From Algiphilus sp. (GTDB taxonomy: Bacteria; Pseudomonadota; Gammaproteobacteria; Nevskiales; Nevskiaceae), in the NCBI RefSeq assembly GCF_023145115.1, contig NZ_JAGLEJ010000029.1, positions 1 to 64,000 on the forward strand: a stretch of 64,000 nt of DNA, written 5' to 3'. Position numbers and translations under genes: made by a program. The notes beneath the pieces are model-generated. The model searched no databases and was not told where the DNA came from. It was given only the letters and a program-made list of their open reading frames with translations. Shown one piece after another: positions 57,698 through 64,000 of this stretch; the stretch's first letter is position 1, and each line of letters opens with the position of its first letter.

Positions 57698-59368
57698 ATG
57701 ACCCAACAGAAGACCCCGCTGGACATGCTTTTCCACTGGGCGGCCGAGCGGCCCGACACCCCGTGGCTCTTCCAGCCCGTGAACGGCGAATGGCAGCCGA
57801 TCACCTGGGGCGAGGCCGCCGACCAGGTGCGCCGCATGGCCGCGGCCCTCCAGGGCATGGGCCTGGAGAAGGGCTCGTCGGTGGCGATCACCGGCCGCAA
57901 CACCGCGCACTGGTTCCTCGCCGATCTGGCAATCGCCATGGCCGAGATGGTGTCGGTGGGCCTCTACCCGAAGCAGGCCCCCGCGCACACCACGTACATC
58001 CTCGAGCACTGCGCCTGCAAGGCGCTGTTCCTGGGGCCGATGATGGACATGGACGAGTTCCTGGGCGCCGTCCCGGACGGCATCCGCATGATCCGCATGC
58101 CCTACGACGACGTCCCGGCGCAGGAGCTCGACTGGAACGACCTCATCGCCGCCAACGCGCCCAAGCAGGAGCACCGCACGCCCGATGACGACGAGCTGCT
58201 GACGCTGGTCTACACCTCCGGCACCACCGGCAATCCGAAGGGCGTCATGACCACCTACGGGAACATGATCTTCGCGGCGCGCGGCCTCATGGAGGCGCTA
58301 CCGCCGCAGGGCGAGGAACGCTTCTTCTCCTACCTGCCGCTCGCGCACGCCTTCGAGCGCGGCGCGGTGGAACTGTCCAGCATCTACTTCGGCGCCCAGG
58401 TCTACTTCCTGGAGCACATCGACAAGCTCGGCTCCCAGCTGGCCGAAGTCGCCCCCACCCGCTTCTTCGGCGTGCCGCTGGTCTACGGCCGCATCCAGGC
58501 CGGCGTGCTCAAGCAGATACCCCAGAAGAAGCTCGACCGCCTGCTGAGCATTCCCATCGTGCGCGGCATCGTCCGGCGCAAGATCCTCACCGCCATGGGC
58601 CTGCAGAACGCGCGCATGTGCTTCGCCGGCGCCGCGCCCACGCCCAAGCCGCTGCTGGAATGGTTCGAGAAGCTCGGGGTGCCGCTGTTCCAGGGCTATG
58701 GCATGACCGAGAACGCCATCTACGCCACCACCAACCGGCCCGGCGCCAACCGCATCGGCTCGGTGGGCAAGGCCATGCCGGGTGCGCAGATGAAGCTCTC
58801 CGAGGAGGGCGAGATCCTGTTCAAGCACCCGGCGGTCATGAAGGGCTACTACAAGGAGCCCGAGAAGACCGCCGAGACCTTCACCGAGGACGGCTGGCTG
58901 CGCACCGGCGACAAGGGCACCATCGACGCCGACGGCTATCTCTACATCACCGGGCGGGTCAAGGACATCTTCAAGACCCTCAAGGGCAAGTACGTGGCGC
59001 CGGCACCCATCGAGGGCGCGCTCTCCCGCAACACCTACATCGACCAGCTCTGCATGGTGGGCATGAACCTCAAGCAGCCGGTCATGCTGGTCACGCTGCA
59101 GGCCGACGCGCGCGCGCTGCCGCGCGAGGACGTCGGTCGCTCGCTGGTCGAGACCATGGAGGCGGTCAACGCCGACCTCGAGGCGCACGAGGTCATCGCC
59201 AAGCTGATCGTGGTCGAGGACGAATGGAGCATCGACAACGGCCTGATGACGCCCACCATGAAGGTCAAGCGCGCCGAGATCGAGAAGCGCTACGACAACC
59301 TCATCGAGACCGCCGCCGCCGACCGCGGGCGGCGCATCGTCTGGGAGGCCGAGGAAGCCGCCGCCTGA
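57698..59368 (+). CDS. Long-chain acyl-CoA synthetase (AMP-binding)
   Basis: A 556-residue ANL-superfamily ligase that activates fatty acids with ATP and CoA, supplying the beta-oxidation genes just upstream. LVYTSGTTGNPKGVMTTYGN is the phosphate-binding motif. GYGMTENAIYATTNRPG (A5), GWLRTGDKGTIDADGYLYIT and GRVKDIFKTLKGKYVAPAPI follow in order. ATG at 57698 is chosen from conservation of TQQKTPLDMLFHWAAERPDT. Chain length preference cannot be read from the sequence. A short stem around the stop codon (59358-59375) may act as terminator. Confidence 0.93.
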   Translation: MTQQKTPLDMLFHWAAERPDTPWLFQPVNGEWQPITWGEAADQVRRMAAALQGMGLEKGSSVAITGRNTAHWFLADLAIAMAEMVSVGLYPKQAPAHTTYILEHCACKALFLGPMMDMDEFLGAVPDGIRMIRMPYDDVPAQELDWNDLIAANAPKQEHRTPDDDELLTLVYTSGTTGNPKGVMTTYGNMIFAARGLMEALPPQGEERFFSYLPLAHAFERGAVELSSIYFGAQVYFLEHIDKLGSQLAEVAPTRFFGVPLVYGRIQAGVLKQIPQKKLDRLLSIPIVRGIVRRKILTAMGLQNARMCFAGAAPTPKPLLEWFEKLGVPLFQGYGMTENAIYATTNRPGANRIGSVGKAMPGAQMKLSEEGEILFKHPAVMKGYYKEPEKTAETFTEDGWLRTGDKGTIDADGYLYITGRVKDIFKTLKGKYVAPAPIEGALSRNTYIDQLCMVGMNLKQPVMLVTLQADARALPREDVGRSLVETMEAVNADLEAHEVIAKLIVVEDEWSIDNGLMTPTMKVKRAEIEKRYDNLIETAAADRGRRIVWEAEEAAA

Positions 59369-59395
59369 GCGGCGGTCTCGCCGGCGAGGACGGCC

Positions 59396-60154
59396 CTAGT
59401 CCGCGTACGCGCCCTCCGGCACGCCGCGGGCGTCCTCGGGCGGCGTGCTGTAGTAGGCAATGCGCACGTCCTCGAAGGGCTTGCCGGTGGCCGGATCGTG
59501 GATGTTGCTGAGGCCGCGGTACTGCAGCAGCCGGCCGTCCTCCGGGTCGTAGATCAGTTCCAGCGACGGCGCGATGAGGCGCAGCAGGGTGGCGGCCTCC
59601 ACCTTCAGGCGCGCGGCCGGCTCGCCCTCGAAGGTGGCCTCGCCGATCTTGCGCACGCGGAAGCTGTAGTCATCGAGATTGCCCGCCACCGCGAAGCGGA
59701 ACTTGCGGGTCTCGCCGTCGAGAATGCTGTCGAGGTTGTCGTAGATGAGGCTGTGGAAGCCGGAGTCGGCCGCCATCTCCTCCTCGACATCGATCACCTC
59801 GGTGCCCTCGTCCTCGTCCACCTTCCGGCGCCACAGCGTGGCGGTCTCGCCGTCGACATCGCGGATGCCCTCGCGATAGCCGGACGCCAGCTCGAGCGTG
59901 TAGGCGGGGATGTAGGGATTGACCGAGAAGTCCATCTCCTTGCGGCCGAGCTCCTCGCCCTCGGTGTCGTAGTAGACGATGCTGCCCTTCTGCCAGCGCC
60001 CGTCCTTGAGCACCTGCTCGTGGCGTTCGGTGTAGAGGTACTCGCCGCTTTCGCCGTCGTAGGCGTAGCCGTAGAAGACCACCGGTTCGTCGGCGGCGGC
60101 GGCCACGCCGGAGAAAAGGCCGGCGGCCATCAGGAGATGCCTTGCGAGCTGCAT
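59396..60154 (-). CDS. Secreted protein of unknown function (DUF6134/DUF3108-like)
   Basis: A 252-residue periplasmic protein with signal peptide LLMAAGLFSGVAAA. The rest is beta-strand rich, with DEPVVFYGYAYDGESGEYLY, YYDTEGEELGRKEMDFSVNP and LELIYDPEDGRLLQYRGLSN. That layout resembles beta-sandwich lipid-handling families (DUF6134/DUF3108), but I cannot assign one with certainty. It overlaps the metallo-hydrolase gene by 25 bp, so it belongs to the same operon as the MBL and CFA-synthase-like genes. Confidence 0.7.
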   Translation of the reverse strand: MQLARHLLMAAGLFSGVAAAADEPVVFYGYAYDGESGEYLYTERHEQVLKDGRWQKGSIVYYDTEGEELGRKEMDFSVNPYIPAYTLELASGYREGIRDVDGETATLWRRKVDEDEGTEVIDVEEEMAADSGFHSLIYDNLDSILDGETRKFRFAVAGNLDDYSFRVRKIGEATFEGEPAARLKVEAATLLRLIAPSLELIYDPEDGRLLQYRGLSNIHDPATGKPFEDVRIAYYSTPPEDARGVPEGAYAD

Positions 60155-61191
60155 GGAGTTGCCTCTGGTAGTGGGGGAACCGGGTAGGTCGTGCCTTCCC
60201 GGCCGGGCGGGAAAACGTCGGGCGCCAGTCCGCGCTCCGCGGTTCGCTCGTCCAGCGTGTCGGCCGCCTCGTTCATGTCGTCATTCGCGAGCTTGAAAGT
60301 ACCATGATGGATGCCGACGCTGAACGGCGACTGCAGGTCCAGGTGCGCCTGCACCGCGTCGCCGGGCGACAGGTGCTGGTACTCGGTCAGCCAGCGCGGC
60401 CGATAGGCGCCGATGGGCAGCAGCGCCGCCCGGAGCGGCCCGTGCGCGCGACGGGTCTCGGTGAAGTGCGACTCGTAGCCGGTGTCGCCGGCAAAGTAGA
60501 GCGGCCCGCCGTCGGTATCCATGACGTAGCCGGTCCACAGGCTGAGATTGCGGTCCGAGGGCAGGATGCGGCGGCCCGACCAGTGCCGCACCTGCACCGC
60601 CGTCAGCCGGCAGCCGTTGGGCATCTCCCAGCCCTGCCCCCAGTCGCGCGGCACCACCGGCGTGATGCCGTTCTCGCGCAGGATCACCTGATCGCCCGCG
60701 GGCACGATGAAGGTGGGATCGTGCTCGGCGTCCAGCCGCCGCAGGGTGGGCAGGTCGAGATGATCGTAGTGGTTGTGGCTGATGACCACGACGTCAATGG
60801 GCGGCAGATCCTCGAACGCCAGCCCCGGCGGCCGGTAGCGGTGCGGCCCCGCCCACGACAGCGGCGACGCGCGATCGGACCAGATGGGATCGGTCAGAAG
60901 GTTCACGCCGTCGGCCTGCACCAGCACCGTGGCATGGCCGATGACCGTCATGCGCAGGGTGCCGCTGTCCACCCGGCGCGGGGGTGGCGGCGTGTCGATG
61001 GGCTCCAGCTCGCGCTGCCACGTCCCCGGCTCGCGCGACAGGAAGAAGCGCACCAGATCGGCCAGCCCCTCTTCGAAGGGCTCCTCGTTGTGGAAATGCC
61101 GCCCGTCGAAATGGTCGCTGGGCTCGCCGTCCCAGCGGCTCTCGACGCAGCCGGCCATGAGCACGGCCAGCAGTACCAGGGTGAATCGCAA
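60130..61191 (-). CDS. MBL-fold metallo-hydrolase lipoprotein (UlaG/NAPE-PLD-like)
   Basis: A 353-residue exported lipoprotein (lipobox VLMAGC, Cys15). The metallo-beta-lactamase fold is clear: IGHATVLVQADGVNLLTDPI, the metal motif SHNHYDHLDLPTLRRLD, VQVRHWSGRR, YFAGDTGYESHF (Asp ligand) and SVGIHHGTFKL. The sequence is closest to UlaG/NAPE-phospholipase D-like members. Exported NAPE-PLD relatives cleave phosphodiesters of N-acylphosphatidylethanolamine. A lipid substrate is plausible given the CFA-synthase-like gene 12 bp upstream; this is inference. Confidence 0.87.
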   Translation of the reverse strand: MRFTLVLLAVLMAGCVESRWDGEPSDHFDGRHFHNEEPFEEGLADLVRFFLSREPGTWQRELEPIDTPPPPRRVDSGTLRMTVIGHATVLVQADGVNLLTDPIWSDRASPLSWAGPHRYRPPGLAFEDLPPIDVVVISHNHYDHLDLPTLRRLDAEHDPTFIVPAGDQVILRENGITPVVPRDWGQGWEMPNGCRLTAVQVRHWSGRRILPSDRNLSLWTGYVMDTDGGPLYFAGDTGYESHFTETRRAHGPLRAALLPIGAYRPRWLTEYQHLSPGDAVQAHLDLQSPFSVGIHHGTFKLANDDMNEAADTLDERTAERGLAPDVFPPGREGTTYPVPPLPEATPCSSQGIS

Positions 61192-61203
61192 AACGCGGAT
61201 ACC

Positions 61204-62253
61204 TCAGCTCCGGGGGGCGAACAGATAGTGGGCAACGCCCCACTCGTTGCCGTGGTCCATGCCGAACAGCTCGGCCACCGCCATGTAGAACATGCGCCAG
61301 CGCTGGAACCAGATCTCCGGCTCGGCGCGGTAGTCGGAATCGCGGAAGGTGGCCAGGATGGCGTCGCGGTTGCCGTCCATGCCGGCCAGCCACTGATTCG
61401 CCGTGCGCTCGTAGTGCTGACCGCTGACCCACCACTGCCGGACCACCTTCAGGTCGTCCTGGAAGTGCAGGAAGAGGTTCTCCGACGGCATGGTGCCGCC
61501 GCTGAAGAAGTAGCGCGTCATCCAGTCGTCGCGCGAGCGGTCCTCGAAGTGATAGGCCAGCAGCTTGTGCGCGAAGATGTGCACGAACAGGCGGCTGTCG
61601 GCATCGCGCAGCCAGCCGGCGAGCTTGGCCAGCAGCGCGCCGTAGTTCTTCATGTGCTCGAACATCTCGATGGAGATGATGCGGTCGAAGCCCGCCTCGA
61701 CGCCGTCCGCCGGGAAGTCGAACTCCGTGATGTCACCGGTGACGATGGTCAGGTTGTCCAGACCGCGCGCCGCCGCCTGCGCCATGATCCACTCGCGCTG
61801 ACCAACCGAGTTCGACAGGCCCACCACCTGCGCGCCCGGATAGTGCTCGGCCACCCACAGCCCCAGCGAGCCCCAGCCGCAGCCCAGGTCGAGAATGCGC
61901 TGCCCCTCGGCCACGCCGGCACGCTCGGCGTAGAGCCGCAGCATGGCCTCCTCGGCCTGCGCCAGATCCTCGCTGCCGGTGGGGTACAGGCAGCAGGAAT
62001 ACTTCAGCCGCGGCCCCAGATGCTGATGGAAGAACTGCGCCGGCACCTCGTAGTGCTGGGCGTTGGCATCGCCGGTGTTGATGGCGATGGGCGACGCGCG
62101 CAGCTCCTGGACGAAGGCGTGCATGCGCTCGACGCGCACCTCGCCATCCTGGTTGGCCTCGTCGGCAAGCCGGCGCGTGATGAGCCGGCGCATGCCGGTG
62201 CGGGCAAGCGCGTCGGGAATCCAGCCCAGTTCGCAGGCATCGATCAGATCCAT
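61204..62253 (-). CDS. Cyclopropane-fatty-acyl-phospholipid synthase-like methyltransferase
   Basis: A 349-residue SAM-dependent enzyme. NAQHYEVPAQFFHQHLGPRL and YSCCLYPTGSEDLAQAEEAM lead to the SAM loop ILDLGCGWGSLGLWVAEHYP. VVGLSNSVGQREWI, SIEMFEHMKNYGALLAKLAG and MPSENLFLHFQDDLKVVRQW follow. It lacks the E. coli Cfa N-terminal domain, so it is nearer the SAM methyltransferases related to coclaurine N-methyltransferase and CFA synthase. It may methylate an unsaturated lipid or another lipophilic substrate. First gene of the leftward envelope operon. Confidence 0.86.
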   Translation of the reverse strand: MDLIDACELGWIPDALARTGMRRLITRRLADEANQDGEVRVERMHAFVQELRASPIAINTGDANAQHYEVPAQFFHQHLGPRLKYSCCLYPTGSEDLAQAEEAMLRLYAERAGVAEGQRILDLGCGWGSLGLWVAEHYPGAQVVGLSNSVGQREWIMAQAAARGLDNLTIVTGDITEFDFPADGVEAGFDRIISIEMFEHMKNYGALLAKLAGWLRDADSRLFVHIFAHKLLAYHFEDRSRDDWMTRYFFSGGTMPSENLFLHFQDDLKVVRQWWVSGQHYERTANQWLAGMDGNRDAILATFRDSDYRAEPEIWFQRWRMFYMAVAELFGMDHGNEWGVAHYLFAPRS

Positions 62254-62510
62254 GGGTGAATGCGTTCTCGTTTCGGAAGTCGGAAGGCTATACGCTGCCG
62301 CGGGCCGAATGGATCACGCGCCTGCCGCAATCCGCCGGAGCGATCCACTGCGCCGCGACCGGCGAGCCGCCAGCCAGGCCACGAGAGTGCCACGTGCGGC
62401 ACACGGCAGCGACGGCATCCAGGGTCGGACACACCATCGGCGACACCCCGGCGTGACCCAGCGCACACCGGCAGCCGCGATCACCCGGCTTCGGGCATGT
62501 GCAGGCAGAC
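62254..62510. other. Intergenic gap without a credible gene
   Basis: No open frame here has recognisable protein character. The gap lies upstream of the methyltransferase gene and so should contain its promoter, but I see no clear -35/-10 pair. No repeat or strong hairpin was found. Confidence 0.5.
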
Positions 62511-62984
62511 CTACGCGAAGCCGGGCGGGTTCCAGCTCTCCATCATCGTCCGCCGGGCATGCTCCATGCGCTCCGACATCAGGCCCGAGAAGCGCTTGAA
62601 CAGCGCCAGCCCGAACTTCGGATCATCCTCGCAGTGCTGGCGCACCGCCGCCCCGTCGAAGGCCAGCACCTCGGTCGGCGCCACCGCGCGTGCCTGGAAA
62701 TGCCACCGATACGGCGGAATCAGCCACGACCACCCGAGCACCGAACCCGCCGCAAGCTCCTCCAGCATCAAAGGCGGCCCCGATATCGCACCGATCTCCA
62801 CCGTGATGCCGCCCGAAAGCAACAGATAGAACGCATCCGCCGGCGCACCGTGCGTGAACACCGCCTCCTGGTCCGAGAAAGTCGCGCGCCGCGCGCACGA
62901 TGCCAGGAACGTCACCGCATCGGTGCCCAGCCCGTCGAAGAACGGCGCATCCGCAATCACCTGCTCAATGTCCTGCCGGCTCAT
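62511..62984 (-). CDS. Cyclic-nucleotide-binding domain protein (Crp/Fnr-type sensor fold, no HTH)
   Basis: A 157-residue protein with one cNMP-binding beta-roll: IADAPFFDGLGTDAVTFLAS, FTHGAPADAFYLLLSGGITV and LAAGSVLGWSWLIPPYRWHF. Residues after about 115 form a helix without the winged helix-turn-helix of Crp. The phosphate-binding cassette motif RxA reads FQARAV, close to the usual RTA. It is probably a stand-alone regulatory or effector-binding module. Its partner is not evident; it is separated by 257 bp from the methyltransferase. Confidence 0.82.
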   Translation of the reverse strand: MSRQDIEQVIADAPFFDGLGTDAVTFLASCARRATFSDQEAVFTHGAPADAFYLLLSGGITVEIGAISGPPLMLEELAAGSVLGWSWLIPPYRWHFQARAVAPTEVLAFDGAAVRQHCEDDPKFGLALFKRFSGLMSERMEHARRTMMESWNPPGFA

Positions 62985-63268
62985 GGCGCTTCCATCCGCA
63001 TGTACGAGCCGGTAGCGTAGCGAGCAGGACCTTGCTGGGCGATGACCTGTGTCAGGACGCGGACCCTTGGGAGCTGCCGGCTGCTTTCAGCCCGAAGTGG
63101 ACATTCAGACTTGCGGCGCGCCCTGTTGCCCTAGTGTCGCTTATTTCAATTTCCAAAAGAACTCGTGCGCCAACGGTGACCCAGATTCTCGTGGATTTAT
63201 AAAGCGCGCATTATGATTGAATAATGATGCGTCCGACCTAATTACCGTTATGCGTATTGAGGCCAAAT
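62985..63268. other. Composition boundary, no gene seen
   Basis: GC content falls across this gap, with A/T-rich patches near 63141-63160 and 63195-63250 that include TTATAAA and AATAATGATG words. No tRNA, integrase or clear attachment repeat is visible on this side. The A/T-rich part probably holds the promoter of the DUF4238 gene. Confidence 0.45.
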
Positions 63269-64000
63269 GTGAGTAAGGCGGTCAATCAGCATTGGGTGCC
63301 CCAATTCTACCTTCGAGAATTTTCTACTCCTGAAACGATGGAGTCCGATACACCCCAGGCCTGGATATTTTCCAAGCGGGATCAAGATGGCGAAGAGAAG
63401 CTAACAAGCATTCGTAACATTTGTGCCAAACGCTACTTGTACTCTCCGAAAGAAATATCCGGAAGCCGAAGCTGGTATACCGATGACCGGCTTCAAGAAA
63501 TTGAATCCCTGTTGGCCCCAACTTGGCGCGCCGTTGCTCACGACATGGTCGATTTGTCCTGGGAACCAATTCGCAAGGGTCTCGCATTATTTATTGCAAC
63601 AACACATGTTCGTCACCCCGACAACGTGAAGTTGGTTAAATCAATCCACCGAAAACTAGTGGAAAGTGCTGATGCTCTTCCCAAAAGGCCCGATGGAACG
63701 CCCGACGTTGACAGGATCATTCTTGGCGGCGTGGAGCACAAGGTAGATACATCCAATTGGCACTCCTACACCGAATGGAACGACGATGATCACCATCGCT
63801 TCTTTGTTGAGACTATTCGTTCAGAGTCTGCATATCTTGCGAATATGCTCTTGAAGAAGAGATGGTCAGTTGTAGTTACAGAGGAAAGCCATTTCATCAC
63901 CTCGGACAGACCTGTCGCGCTTCAACATCAAACCCAGCAAAAATTTGGAGTAGGCACGCCGGACGTGATTGTCAGTTTCCCGTTGTCACCAACTCGAATC
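63269..64000 (+). CDS. DUF4238 domain-containing protein (runs off window end)
   Basis: A GTG at 63269 opens a frame with no stop through the last base, giving 244 codons. The N-terminal MSKAVNQHWVPQFYLREFST is typical of DUF4238, and EESHFITSDRPVALQHQ and VSFPLSPTRI match its later conserved blocks. Function unknown. Base composition and codon use are much less GC-rich than the rest of the window, so the gene is probably recently acquired. An ATG in frame at 63338 is a less likely start because it would drop the conserved NQHWVPQFYL block. Confidence 0.85.
   Translation, partial: MSKAVNQHWVPQFYLREFSTPETMESDTPQAWIFSKRDQDGEEKLTSIRNICAKRYLYSPKEISGSRSWYTDDRLQEIESLLAPTWRAVAHDMVDLSWEPIRKGLALFIATTHVRHPDNVKLVKSIHRKLVESADALPKRPDGTPDVDRIILGGVEHKVDTSNWHSYTEWNDDDHHRFFVETIRSESAYLANMLLKKRWSVVVTEESHFITSDRPVALQHQTQQKFGVGTPDVIVSFPLSPTRI

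Noticed and set aside
63324..63587. Minus-strand open frame inside the DUF4238 region
   Set aside because: The plus-strand reading has DUF4238 motifs and runs open to the window end. The minus-strand product is short and featureless.

Overview
The window looks like chromosomal DNA from a high-GC gammaproteobacterium. Codon use is strongly GC-rich up to about 63.1 kb. Three gene orders are of the kind seen in Pseudomonas and relatives: proC-yggT-metX-metW-DUF4426, aroQ-accB-accC-prmA-fis-purH, and a TetR/thiolase/multifunctional beta-oxidation/acyl-CoA dehydrogenase block. The FadE-type enzyme and the repeat types would suit Nevskiales/Salinisphaerales-like lineages, but that placement is only an inference. 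I see no rRNA, tRNA or CRISPR array.

Layout. 1-0.6 kb is a gene-free block of palindromes and degenerate repeats. 0.6-5.9 kb carries ilvA, divergent from a proC/methionine operon. 5.9-13.1 kb is a leftward signalling operon: outer-membrane barrel, TerB-like protein, large hybrid histidine kinase, CheR, CheB methylesterase domain, and REC-GGDEF protein, all overlapping or nearly touching. 13.1-17.3 kb holds a hydrolase, a glycine-rich secreted protein, an HTTM-DCC membrane protein and TatD. 17.4-24.0 kb is a transglutaminase/DUF2126, circularly permuted ATP-grasp/alpha-E, transglutaminase set. 24.1-26.9 kb encodes a DsbD/ScsB-like reductase with a thioredoxin-fold partner, followed by convergent ilvD and a beta-lactamase-fold lipoprotein.

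30.0-37.4 kb is the most interesting part. It is a complete seven-gene Nit1C cluster (nitB-nitH order; nitrilase, radical SAM, acetyltransferase, PurM-like, flavoprotein) of the type linked to cyanide/nitrile nitrogen use. A textbook sigma-54 -24/-12 element precedes nitB. A second, divergent sigma-54-like element precedes a MocR-type regulator, and an NtrC-like dyad lies between the two. The usual neighbouring NitA activator is not in the window.

37.5-48.2 kb has a 1-Cys peroxiredoxin, a DUF6351 lipoprotein, a MATE exporter, cutA, a TlpA-like thioredoxin, and then the aroQ-accBC-prmA-fis-purH run. 48.3-59.4 kb has a RAYT/MITE-like inverted-repeat remnant, a tandem GST-N protein, a TetR regulator with candidate operators, three beta-oxidation genes, a strictosidine-synthase-like protein and an acyl-CoA synthetase. 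59.4-63.0 kb is a leftward envelope/lipid group with a CFA-synthase-like methyltransferase, ending in a cyclic-nucleotide-binding protein. From about 63.1 kb base composition falls sharply, and a DUF4238 gene of foreign character runs off the window end.

Three copies of a double-hairpin intergenic repeat each sit between convergent genes, suggesting a role as bidirectional terminators.
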